A DNA stretch of 64,000 nucleotides, taken from contig CM035361.1 in assembly GCA_020137815.1 (NCBI GenBank), positions 4,864,085-4,928,084 on the forward strand, written 5' to 3'. The notes under the pieces were generated by a model. The model did no database searches, was not told where the DNA came from, and saw only the letters and a program-made list of their open reading frames with translations. Each line of letters opens with the position of its first letter. Position 1 is the first letter of the stretch. A program made the position numbers and the translations under genes. This document shows positions 1 to 10,800 of the stretch, piece by piece. This DNA comes from Hormiphora californensis (taxonomy: Eukaryota; Ctenophora; Tentaculata; Cydippida; Pleurobrachiidae).

Positions 1-3000
1 GAGATCAGTCGCCATTCACTGATAACGGGGGTCAGTCAACTCCGGTTAGGCGAGGATCTCCCTACTGCTCTCCCACACCATCTGTTATTGCCCATTCATC
101 GCCTTATAAGGAAACTCCACCGTTTGGTGATGCGTCACCCTTTGAAGATGATGGATCACCGAAAGTTTCTATGGCAACGAAGCCCCTCTACCTTTCTGGG
201 GGTGAGAGTGCAAGGAATAGCCCTCGTTCAAATACTCCCGTTGTTAGCGATGCAGGTACAGCGTGATGGTGTTTGTTTGTTTGTTTGTTTGTTTGTTTGT
301 TTGTTTGTTTGTTTGTTTGTTTGTTTGTTTTTTAAGAGTTGCTCTTGTCTATCACCCCTTTTTCATTCAGAGATCTACTACGACCCAGACCTGGAAGACA
401 ACACCCAACAGCGAAACCTTCTGGAGGGTGAAGAACCTCCCAAAACTTCTGTCGATGATTTAGAGAAAAGCTTTTCTCTTTTATCTCCCCAAGGAGTAGC
501 TCCTCCCGATAAAATTACTTCCCCTGCACGATCAAACGTTTCAGCGAAGAGCCCAATCTCTTCAATCAGGAAAAGTCCGATCACATCTCCGATAGCCTTA
601 CCGAAAAGTCCTGTGTCCTCCATCAGAAAAAGCCCAATAACGTCTCCAACCAAAAGTCCAGTATCCTCAGTAAGGAAAAGTCCAATTACATCGCCTCCAC
701 CGGATACGACTTACTATGACCCAACACTCGAGGAATCGCTCGAGGAGGGGAATAAAGAAGGCGAAAAGATGGAAGACATCGATGGAGAAACGTTTGAGGA
801 CGCGGTCGAGAACTTGGACGATCAAGATGAAGTTCTGGAAAATGAAGAAAATGAAGAGATCTCAAAACGAGAGGATGGAAGAGTGGTTGAGCGGCTTGAT
901 GATGATATTGAGATGAATGGAACAAAGTTGGAGGATGATATCTTGTATGGGAATGATCTGGAAGAAGAATTGTTCTTTGAGGTTCGTGCTCCTTCATCAA
1001 AATTTCTATTCGATTCATTCGATTTGCTCCTTCATAAAATAAAGTGCCAATTTTTTAGGAGCGTCCCATGCCAGTGTTTTCGGACGAAAGTAACGATGGG
1101 AGAGGACGGTTGGTTGAGGAAATTGACGAACGGGAGCCTGAAGACGATGGAGGAGAGGTAAGCATGTTTCCAGCAACTACAGAATACCACTATTATATTT
1201 GACCATATTTGGTATTGAATCCGTTTCTTTCTCACCCCATTTTAACAAATCACCATTTCAGATTCCTACAGTCGGGTCTCAGACATCAGCAACACCTGTT
1301 AAAATGGAATGGGTCCCGCGGCAATTGTACTGGCGAAAACCACGCTTCATGAGACTTGGTTAGTTCCCCACACCTTATATGGATGTACCGTAGTCCAAAT
1401 ATGGGCATTAGTTTGTCAGCCATACGATCACAAGGAACTTCCATGATAATGTTCATACAATTAGTAAAAGTGATGTGTAACACACACACGGATAATGGAC
1501 TTGTGATTCCCAGCAGTAACACTGCGGTGGTTTGGTTCCATTTGTGATTCCAAACTACATTACTCATATAATACATAACATTCTCACAGAGCTTGCAGAT
1601 GACCAGTATTATGGACAAAAAGAAATGCTAAACAGGGCATGTGAGAGTACAGGTGTGCCGTATATGCCATTCAAACCCAAACGTCTCAACTTCATACCCA
1701 TTTCGGATAGACTTGAGGTGAGATGAAGACGTGAAACACAGTGTTCTCCAAAGCTGTCAATTTAATTGATTTAGTACCATTATGTATCGTTTTCTTGTTA
1801 ATAAAGACTTGAGGTATGATGATCTTGTGTGTATCTGTTGTAATTGTACATTTTGTGTACATAGAACAAACAGTGCTTTTGTACACTGTCAATATTAAAT
1901 ATAGCCTGTAAATGTTTGATAATTGTGTATTCAGTATTGCTTTTAGTCAATAAAGCTGGGTGTAATCTCAGAATTTCACCAGTGAATAATTAATAATTGT
2001 AACTTGAATTCTTATATGGGCATCAGTAGGAACCGGCGATAATATCGAATCGAATCGAAAGATCGAGAGATCGGATCGAATCGAATCGAATTGAGTAGTT
2101 TTTTGAGCCCAAAGATCGAATCGAGATCGAATCGAGATTTTTTGACCGCCCAAAGATCGAATCGAGATCGAATCGAGATTTTTTGAACCCTCAAGGATCG
2201 AATCGAGATCGAATCGAAATTTTTGAACGCTCAAAGATCGAATCGAGATCGAATCGAAAGTTTTTGAACCCCAAAAGATCGAATCGAGATCGAATCGAAA
2301 GTTTTTTATCACCCAAAGATCGAATCGAGATCGAATCGATATTTTTTGAACCCCGAAAAATCGAATCGTGATCGAATCGATATTTTTTGATCCCCCAAAG
2401 ATCGAATCGAGATCGAATCGAAAAATTTTGATCGGTCACCCAAAGATCGAATCGGGATCGAGAAGAAAATATCAAGAATCTTCGGTTCCTAGCCAGTAGA
2501 AACCGGCGTTATTATAGGATCGAATCGAAGGATCGAAAGATCGAATCGAATCGAGATCGAATCGAAAGTTTTTGATCGCACAAAGATCGAATCGAGATCG
2601 AATCGATATTTTTTCATCCCCCAAAGATCGAATCGAGATCGAATCGAAATTTTTTGAAAACCGAAAGATCGAATCGAAATCGAATCGAGATTTTTTGAAC
2701 CCTCAAAGATCGAATCGAGATCGAATCGAGATTTTTTGAAAACCGAAAGATCGAATCGAGATCGAATCGAAAGTTTTTGAACCCTCAAAGATCGAATCGA
2801 GATCGAATCGAAATTTTTTGAACGCTCAAAGATCGAATCGAGATCGAATCGAAAAATTTTGGTCGTCCAAAAAAAGATCGAGATCGAATCGAGAAAAAAA
2901 TATCCGGTATCGCCGGTTCCTAGGCATCAGCCATCGCGTGACACCAATTAATCCTTCCAGGAGAAGATAAGACCACGAAAGTTTGGAGTTTCAGTTAGCA

Positions 3001-3618
3001 GTCTCAGTAGACCCATGGATTCCGGGTAAGTGGTGTTTTGCCCAAATATGGGTGTTTTTCATCCATCTCCTCTGTGTGGTTGAGTGTTGACTGGTCACTA
3101 ATACATCGCTTTCTCTCAGGATACACGGCCCTAAAGGTTGGTTCGGTGTTCCGGTAAAACAACTCAACCAAATCCACAGTGCCCGACACCTGAAAAAGGA
3201 AGAAAAGTAAGCTGTCATTTTCATCCGCTATTGAAATATATGTACCTTACTCCATCAACTATTTTCACATTTGAAACATTACTCGATCGACTTTGGCCCA
3301 CTTCCTAGATATTATAGATTCTGTGATATATATAATCCAGATTCAAAAAGTACAACTTATTTCATCACTTTGCACATGTGTTTCAGGTTGTTAGATAGTT
3401 ACTGTATGTGCTGGCTCCAGCGACCCTTCCACGACATCAACTGCCAGGAGAGTTATGACGGGGTAATTGAAACCATGCTCCAGCGGCACCCCGGTTCAAC
3501 CTACAACATGATCAAAAAGAGCTTGAAGGACTTTGGTCGGAAGAGGGATAGGGCTAAACCGGAGGAGAATTTGGCTAAGTTTGATTTGTTGGTTAAAAAG
3601 TACCAAAAACGACCGTGA
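1..3618 (+). CDS. Uncharacterised Ser/Pro-repeat, acidic protein (3' part of gene, 8 exons)
   Basis: I do not recognise this protein. Eight exons join in consistent phase: <3-255, 371-981, 1059-1157, 1262-1358, 1590-1717, 2961-3025, 3120-3206, 3387-3618 (stop TGA), giving 523 visible residues; the 5' end lies outside the window. The N-terminal visible part is rich in SP/TP dipeptides. It is followed by four near repeats of the type KSPISSIRKSPITSP, two YYDP-L motifs (YYDPDLE, YYDPTLE), a long Glu/Asp-rich stretch, and a compact basic C-terminal region (WVPRQLYWRKPRF ... HGPKGWFGVPVKQLNQIHSA ... end YQKRP) that looks like a conserved folded domain. The apparent stop after 1726 is avoided by a GTGAGA donor at 1718, which places the repeat element 2027-2922 inside an intron. 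The SP repeats could be proline-directed kinase sites (inference). Sure of coding and splicing, unsure of function. Confidence 0.75.
271..330 (+). repeat. (GTTT)n tetranucleotide microsatellite
   Basis: About 15 GTTT units fill most of the 115-bp intron 256-370 of the first gene. A similar (GTTT)n forms the donor of a dynein intron at 40255. Confidence 0.9.
2027..2922. mobile_element. hAT-like non-autonomous element filled with a GATCGAATC satellite
   Basis: Perfect 15-bp terminal inverted repeats (TAGGAACCGGCGATA at 2027-2041, its complement at 2908-2922) are flanked by an 8-bp direct repeat GGCATCAG (2019-2026 and 2923-2930), the target duplication expected of hAT transposases. The whole interior is a tandem array of roughly 45-50 bp units built on GATCGAATCGAGATCGAATC plus a T-rich spacer. 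An internal degenerate end pair around 2483-2512 (GGTTCCTAGCCAG then TAGAAACCGGCG) suggests two head-to-tail copies. There is no coding capacity. It sits in the 1718-2960 intron of the first gene. Confidence 0.8.
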
Positions 3619-4073
3619 AGGATTACCGCGTTGATTTTGCAGTAATTGGTGAACGTTGTACACGTGTTGTCCCTGAGTTTTATAATTTATGTGGTCTTCT
3701 GGATTGGGGGGTGTTGAGTCTTTGTTACCAATGACATGTGAGTAAAAGTAAGCTCTGCTTAGCAATCGTATAATGCGTGGACTTGGGTTTAAGTCAATTC
3801 TTTGAAACCGTGGCTTTTTTGCTTTTTAATCGAGCACTTTCAACCAGAACAGAGATCTTTTCAAGAGGGCCTTCTTTTTACTTTTTTGCAAAGAGTTTCT
3901 ATGTTTAAATTTTACTCATTAATTCATATTTCCTACTTATAAAATATATATCCAATTGATCATAATTGTATCAAATTTTTAACGATAATAATTAAAGCTG
4001 CCTGCTGCTTGAATGTCATTTTTTTAACCATCCCAATTCTCACTTTAACCAGGCTTTCCCCACTTATAGCACA
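3619..4073. other. Intergenic / 3'UTR and leader, no gene seen
   Basis: AT-rich spacer between two + strand genes. I see no canonical AATAAA. A possible acceptor TTATAG lies just before the next start codon (ends 4069), so the zinc-finger gene may have an untranslated first exon here. Confidence 0.5.
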
Positions 4074-6107
4074 ATGCTTCAAGCGAAGAAGGAACCCCAA
4101 GACAACACTAAATATGGGCACCACATGCCACCAAAATCTCTCCACCAAATTCCTCACAGGACCATCCGAAGGTCCGTGAAACATCACGATGACATTCCCA
4201 CGGATGTCCATTTGTACGAGTGTGAGCATTGCGGAAAGGATAATTACAGGCTGATCTACTTGGCAGAGTTCTCAACACAAACGCATCATCAAATAACCAA
4301 CATACCCTCGCTTTCCGATATCTACACTCAGACGGATTGTGATTCGGTGATGGAGATTTCCGTTCAAACTGAGCTGCCGGTCAGTGAAGTTTCCACCCAG
4401 ACAAGGATTCTTGTTCCTGATCTTCACATCTCAACTCAGACTGAGAAACAAGTCTCAAAAACCTTTTCAACTCAGACTGACAAACAAGTCTTGAAAGCTT
4501 TTTCGACGCAGACCGAGGTTCGAGTATCAAAGTCTTTTGAGACGCAGACTGAGATTCGAGTCTCAAAATCTTTTGAAACGCAAACGGATGTTCGAGTTTC
4601 AGAATCGTTTCCAACCCAAACCGAAATGATAATCCTAAAATCCTACCAAACTCAGACTACCTCTCCGACCTGGAAATGTGTACAAACCCAGGCCATTGTC
4701 TCAAATTCTGCCCCGTCCCAAACACCATCTGTTCACTTTTCCGAAGCTGAATCACAGGCCAGTCCTGACATCCGACATTCCGAAGTTCAAATGGATCAAA
4801 AAACCACCGTATCAATATCATCGCAAACTAGTCAGATTGTACCTGCCCCTGCAACATCAAGTCAGTTTGTACCTGCTCCTGCAAAATCAAGTCAGTGTGA
4901 AACTACTACTCCTGCAACATCAAGTCAGTTTGTACCACCTACCCCTGCAAAAACAAGTCAGTTTGTACCTGCCCCTGCACAAACAAGTCAGTTTGTTTCT
5001 ACCCCTGTGCTTCCTAAAATCGAACCGGGACGAACCATATTTGAGCATCTGAACCAGGCGGTCCAAGAAGTCGAAATCGACACAACCGTGTCAGCCGAAA
5101 TTCAGTGTGAGGAACCAAGGGAACCCGAAACGGATCAGTTTGTACCTGAGTTTCCTGAAACATTTGGGCATCAGGAGGAAGTGGAAATTGCCACAACCAT
5201 CTCTCCGAAAATGGGAAGTGAGGAACCAAATGAACCCCACGGTGATGAAAACAATCAAATTCCCACGCCAGATGTAGCTGAGCCGCCGTCAAGAAAGCGC
5301 CGAAAATCAGGCAGGCCAAGAAAACCAAGGGCGTGTTCAGAGATCACACCAAATCATCAGAAAGTGGATGAAGAAGATGATGCGTCCGTTGAATCGAAAG
5401 ATACTGGCACCCCTTTGAGAAAAAGGCGAAGGTTCCCCAACCGCAAACCTAGAGCTATCTACTCTCCCGTCTCCTTGGCCCTCATAAGAGAAGAAGAAAA
5501 GTCCAAAATTGAACCGAAAGATGAGGAAGAGAACCCCCTGGATCAATCAACGGATTCGATAGTTCCCGGGGCGTCGATCCGATGCCCCAGTTGGGATCCG
5601 CAACATAAACGATGCCAGGTCCGGGTATCAACAACACAAGAACTCTACGATCATTTCAAAGCGTCCCACCCGACCAGGGCAGTGCAGTGCAAACTCTGCC
5701 CTATGAGTTTCAAGGATAAATTCGAAGCAGATCGGCACACCCTCAAACACAAAGGAATCAAACCATTCAAATGTGTGCACTGTGGAAAAGGGTTGTGTAC
5801 TAAGCAGGTGAAAATTAAACACGAATCCATATGTTCCGACCCTAATTACTACTGTAAAATGACGGGCTGTAAAGTCAGTAAACCGTCCCAGGAGGAGCTA
5901 TACCATCACATCAGAACGGAACACGTAGTCAGAAAGTTTAAATGTGATATTTGCCCCATGTCGTATAACAGCAATAACCGTCTGACCGAGCACGTATCCA
6001 CGCATACTGGGTTGAAGTTGTTCGAGTGTGAGGTGTGTCATAAGAGGTTTTCTAGGAAGAGTAACCTAACCCAACACAAGCAGGGGGTGCATGCTCTAAA
6101 TAACTGA
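4074..6107 (+). CDS. C2H2 zinc-finger protein with N-terminal TQT (LC8-binding-type) array
   Basis: Single 677-residue open frame. Residues 66-207 contain ten exact TQT motifs plus two variants (VQT near 97-99, VQTQ near 203-206). From residue 121 to 195 they recur every 12 residues (121, 133, 145, 157, 169, 181, 193) in the form K-x-F-x-TQT-[DE]. TQT is the core of the dynein light chain LC8 (DYNLL) recognition motif, and multivalent TQT arrays on a zinc-finger protein are the hallmark of ASCIZ/ATMIN. Next come SSQFVPAPA-type repeats (about 254-310), an acidic linker, two basic patches (SRKRRKSGRPRKPRA about 406-420, with an AT-hook-like GRP core; RKRRRFPNRKPRA about 449-461), and six C2H2 or C2HC fingers (about 504-673). 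ASCIZ has fingers first and TQTs last; here the order is reversed. It may be a functional analogue or unrelated; orthology is not shown. Nuclear location is inferred. Confidence 0.85.
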   Translation: MLQAKKEPQDNTKYGHHMPPKSLHQIPHRTIRRSVKHHDDIPTDVHLYECEHCGKDNYRLIYLAEFSTQTHHQITNIPSLSDIYTQTDCDSVMEISVQTELPVSEVSTQTRILVPDLHISTQTEKQVSKTFSTQTDKQVLKAFSTQTEVRVSKSFETQTEIRVSKSFETQTDVRVSESFPTQTEMIILKSYQTQTTSPTWKCVQTQAIVSNSAPSQTPSVHFSEAESQASPDIRHSEVQMDQKTTVSISSQTSQIVPAPATSSQFVPAPAKSSQCETTTPATSSQFVPPTPAKTSQFVPAPAQTSQFVSTPVLPKIEPGRTIFEHLNQAVQEVEIDTTVSAEIQCEEPREPETDQFVPEFPETFGHQEEVEIATTISPKMGSEEPNEPHGDENNQIPTPDVAEPPSRKRRKSGRPRKPRACSEITPNHQKVDEEDDASVESKDTGTPLRKRRRFPNRKPRAIYSPVSLALIREEEKSKIEPKDEEENPLDQSTDSIVPGASIRCPSWDPQHKRCQVRVSTTQELYDHFKASHPTRAVQCKLCPMSFKDKFEADRHTLKHKGIKPFKCVHCGKGLCTKQVKIKHESICSDPNYYCKMTGCKVSKPSQEELYHHIRTEHVVRKFKCDICPMSYNSNNRLTEHVSTHTGLKLFECEVCHKRFSRKSNLTQHKQGVHALNN

Positions 6108-6118
6108 TCTGAGAAGAG

Positions 6119-6230
6119 CAGAAAAGTACCGACACAAGTAAACAACCAATCAGAACTCGTTATTTAGGTCACGTGACTGTTTATCAGCCAATCAGGTACC
6201 AGTATTTCCTAATTCGGTCGGTTCCTACTG
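6119..6230 (-). mobile_element. hAT-like MITE, degenerate copy
   Basis: Diverged copy of the CAGGAACCGACCGAA...TTCGGTCGGTTCCTG family, 12 bp after the zinc-finger stop codon and so probably in its 3'UTR. The core GGTCACGTGAC is retained; the left end is degenerate (CAGAAAAGTACCGAC). Confidence 0.7.
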
Positions 6231-6459
6231 TATAGAGCATGGTGCCAAACCCCGGCCTCCGACCAAGTCGGGGGGGGGGTTAGACTAGTGTAGAGCATGT
6301 TTCTTTCTGGGAGAAGAGCACTAATCCTTGATACTGAGAACTTTCAGCTGGTGTTTCTGAAAACCTGATCAATTTGTACTATTTTTAATTTTTTTTATAT
6401 TCCAGTGTTATACAGAGTTTATCTGATCTATTTTGTTATTTTACTGAGTTCAATTATAG

Positions 6460-6573
6460 CAGGAACCGACCGAAACAAGTAAACAATGCAACCAAGCAGA
6501 ACTCGTTATTTAGGTCATGTGACTGGTTATCAGCCAATCAGGGACCAGTATTTCCTGATTCGGTCGGTTCCTG
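6460..6573 (-). mobile_element. hAT-like MITE
   Basis: Full copy: ends CAGGAACCGACCGAA and TTCGGTCGGTTCCTG, with a 7-bp flanking direct repeat ATTATAG (6453-6459, 6574-6580). It lies 48 bp upstream of the first La start codon, so it could affect the La promoter or leader. Confidence 0.85.
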
Positions 6574-6620
6574 ATTATAGCATTTCATAAAACCTCAACT
6601 CTTGCAGCACATATTTAAGC

Positions 6621-7773
6621 ATGGCACGAAGTTCTGCACAAGGCCGAAAGGGAAAGAGCAAGAACAAGAAAGCTGAGCCTGCTGCTGACCAAAATCCCGC
6701 TAAAAAGGCTAAACTTGAACCTGCTGAAAATTCCGAGAATGTTAAACCAGAACCTGCTGTGATGGAAACGAATGCTGCAGTGGCAGTTAAACCTGAACCT
6801 GTCACAACAAGCATGCCTGCCATAAAATCTGAAAGCATTGAAAATTCTACTGCTGCTTTACCACTTTCTGCTGAGTCCACTTCCATTCACACAAACTTCA
6901 AAACATCACCAAATAAGGGTAAGCAATCACGTGTAATAGATATATCACGTAACTGCAATTAAATACCACGTGACTGCAAAATCCTCTCGCCATGCACGTG
7001 CATTATTTTCCATTTCAATTTGTTGTCAGCACATACACAATCAACTCCCTTGAAAACGCTCCCTAAGGATAAGCCTTGTGTCCATGAATAGCCCCCGATC
7101 TAGCGACTAGCACAGGTGCACTCGTTCTACATTCTAAAGGACCTAATAAACATATCCCTAACAACCTCCTAACAACCTCCTACTTCTCTAACGACTAACA
7201 ACCTCCTAACAACCTCCTACTTCCCTAACAACCTCCTACTTCCCTAACAACCTCCTAACAACCCCTGACAACCTCCTACTTCTCTAACGACTAACAACCT
7301 CCTAACAACCCCTAACAACCTTCCACTCCCCTAACAACCCCCTACTTCCCTGTCTATAGCAACCACCATGACTGCTGCTGTTGATTCAACTACCCCCGTT
7401 GCCACGGAGAACACCACCCCTAACACCACCAAGACTAGTGAGGAGCCGACAAAACCTACAAAGCTAGAGGTTGTTAGTATTGAGGGGGTGAAGGTGGAGG
7501 AAGGTGTTGCCAAGAAGGTCCTCAAGCAGCTGGAGTATTACTTCGGTGACAGGAACCTACCACAGGATAGGTATAATATAGTCCTCTCAGCTCTTTTGAT
7601 TCATCTTAGAGATAACACTTCTAACTTCTAAGTCAACAGATCACCCTTAACAATAAAAGCACCAAACGCCCCGCTCTGATACAACACACCCCCCTCTCAG
7701 GTTCATGCTCAGGGAGGTGGCCGTTGATAATGGTTGGATCCCTCTTGACACCATGCTTAATTTCAAGCGGTAA

Positions 7774-7828
<55 letters not shown>

Positions 7829-10800
7829 CCTTTCTCCCAAGTCGTAGGATCAAGCCCAACTTCTCTTTCAGGCTGGCCAACATCTGTAACGACAAGGCCC
7901 AGATTGCTAAGATTGTCACCGATGGGAAATCAGAGCTCCTCCAGCTGAACGATGAAAACAACAAAATTAGGAGGAATCCCGAGAAACCGCTTCCTAAGGG
8001 AACAGGTACAACACCATATATGGGCATCGCCATATTTGGGAATTTATCAAAACACCACCATATATTTGAGCATCATTGGTATATTCAACCACCACTACCC
8101 CCTGTAGAAGCTGAGAAGAACTCCTCTAACGCGAAGACAGTGTACGTAAAGGGAATGTCTACTGATATGACAATTGATGCTGCTGAACAGTGGTTTGAAG
8201 CCCATGGTGCCATGGCTTACATTAAAATGAGGAAGGATGCGGAGAACAAATTCAAAGGGTAAGTTTTCTTTCGGAATTTCCTTTTTATCAAGTCTTAAAC
8301 TAACTACAGTCGGACCCCGATTTAACGGCCCCCGATTTAGCGGCACCCCGATTTAACGGCAGGATAAATTTCCCCCGAAAATTTTTGAAATTTTTTTTGA
8401 AATTTTTTTTTGAAATTTTTTTTGAAAAACCACGTCTGAATCGTGTTTCGAATCGGTGCAACTTATTGCATGTCTTGCCGGTAATTAGACGGTTCGAAAC
8501 GAACAGATATGTGATCCCCATGAGGCCCATCGAATCGCAATTTTGACGCTTGTTAAATTGGCCTCATGGGGATCACGTATCGGTTCGTTTCGAACCGTCT
8601 AATTAGCGACAGGACGTGCGATAAGATGCACTGATTCGAAACACGATTCGGACGTGGTTGATATAGTATCTTTGAAAAATTTCCATAACTTTTTTTGCAA
8701 AATTTTACAGAATGATTGTCAATGCTTTGATCGGTGCTCCCCATGAATTTTCAGAGAAAAATATATTTTGAAATTCGAATTCTTCCTCACCCGCTTAAAG
8801 TGCCCCGATTCGGCATGGTATCACGTATCTGTTCGTCTAATTAGCAGCAAGAATGCGATAAGATGCACTGATTCGATAAGCGATTCGGACGTGGTTGATA
8901 TAGTACATTTGAAAATTTTTATAACTTTTTTGAAATTATTTTGAAATTATTTTCTTTTTCTAATCAGAAATGATCATGTAATCAATACATGGACATTGCA
9001 TTTAACACTTAGAGGTGTTTGGTGTTTTAGTACAGTCGGACCCCGATTTAAGCACACCCTCGGGGGAAAGGCTCTTGTCCACTAAATCGGGGTGTCCACT
9101 AAATCGGGGTCAAATAATGTTAATTTCCTATATCCGGGGAAAAAATCCTGTCCCTAAATCGGGGTGCCACTAAATCGGGGGCCCCTAAATCGGGGTCCGA
9201 CTGTATAGCATTTTGGACAAAAATAGGGTTTTATGGGCCAAATATGCTCTACCCCGATTTAACGGACACCCCGATTTAACGGACAAAACCCTTTCCCCCG
9301 AGGGTGCCGTTAAATCGGGGTCCGACTGTAATTATCTCATTGCGTGTTAATTAACTAACTAATTAACCATTTTAATTTATCCCCCATTAGATCAGTGTTT
9401 GCGGAGTTTTCTAACCAGGCGGATTGCGATGCCTTCCTAGCTAAAGGTGACCTAAAGAGCGGGGATGAGGTTGTAACAAAGATGCTTCGTGCTGATTACT
9501 ACAAGGAGAAAAATCAGGTAACAGGAACCGACCAAATCAGGAAATACTGGTCCCTGATTGGCGGATAACCAGTCACGTGACCTAAATAACAAGTTCTGAT
9601 TGGCTGTTTACTTATTTCGGTCGGTTCCTGAAATTTGGTGATTCCTCCTCTTGGTTACGGAGTTACCCATTTACACAGGGGTGCTCGCCCGGAGGGGTAA
9701 TTTCATAACCAACCCCCCTCCAGGTAACACCAATATTGTGATCCCCTTCTCTCGCGCGTGTTCTTTTTACCCTGTTTTTAAGATGAAGAGAGTAGTTACA
9801 AAATATCTCCCGGACGCTTTTTCGCGGGGAAATTTTTTGATCCCACCTTTTACTCATCCTTCTTGACACCTCCCTTCTTCCTTGATCAGAAAATGAAAGA
9901 CACGAAGAACGAGAAGAGGTCAGCACAGTTGGGAGATGCCGCTACCACACCAGTTGAAGTTGAGAACGTTGAATACGAGGTAAATTAGTTAGTTTGACCA
10001 CCCTGTTTCGGGTGACAAGTCAACCCCAAAAAAGCGGGAAGGGGCGGGAGGTTGTCACCAGGAATTGAAGTCGATTGACCAATAACCAGATATGTTTTAC
10101 TAACCCCTCAACTACATAAAGGTGTTGTATTAACACCCCCTTCCTTTTTTGGGTCACTTAGCCACACGCTGAGCAAACCGCATACCGCCCGGGTATGGGT
10201 AACTATGGCGCTAAGCTCCCCCTTCCTTCCCCACAGAAAGGATTGGTACTACGTGTTGACGGATTAGAGGGGACGGAGCTGACTCGAGAACAATTCAAGG
10301 ACGTGTTTGAGGGAAAAGGACTGGAGTGGGTTACTTTTAACAAGGGGGACCCCAAAGCGAACCTTAGGTAATTATAATTAGATTTAGGCCGTAATTAGAT
10401 GTTTAGTTAGTTACATTATTGTGTAATTGACTAATTGATTGCTTAGCTATTAGCTAACTAGTAATAATATAACTGCATAATTTGATCGGTTTTGTTGTAA
10501 AACTAGATAATTGTTTGTGTTAACTCCTTGCACACTGCACTTTCTCCCTAGCAGCTAACTCTACTTCTCACGCTTTGATTTTGCTCTCTTTAGTTAAAAT
10601 AACGATCTCACCAGGAAACGACCGAACCGGGTTTTTTTCCACCGAACCGAACCGAACCGAATTTGAAAAACTTTTTTACCGAACCGAACCGAACCGAACC
10701 GAATTTCGGTAACCGAACCGAACCGAACCATACAAAACTTTTTCTGTATAAATGTTTCTCTAAAAAGTCATGGAGAGCACCGATCAAGGTATTGAGAATC

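Noticed and set aside
1968-2788. Frames with repeated SIRSRFDL units
   Set aside because: Translations of the GATCGAATC satellite in the hAT-like element, not a repeat protein.
2183-2922. CRISPR-like array
   Set aside because: Direct repeats have no unique spacers, and the eukaryotic gene context rules it out; it is satellite DNA.
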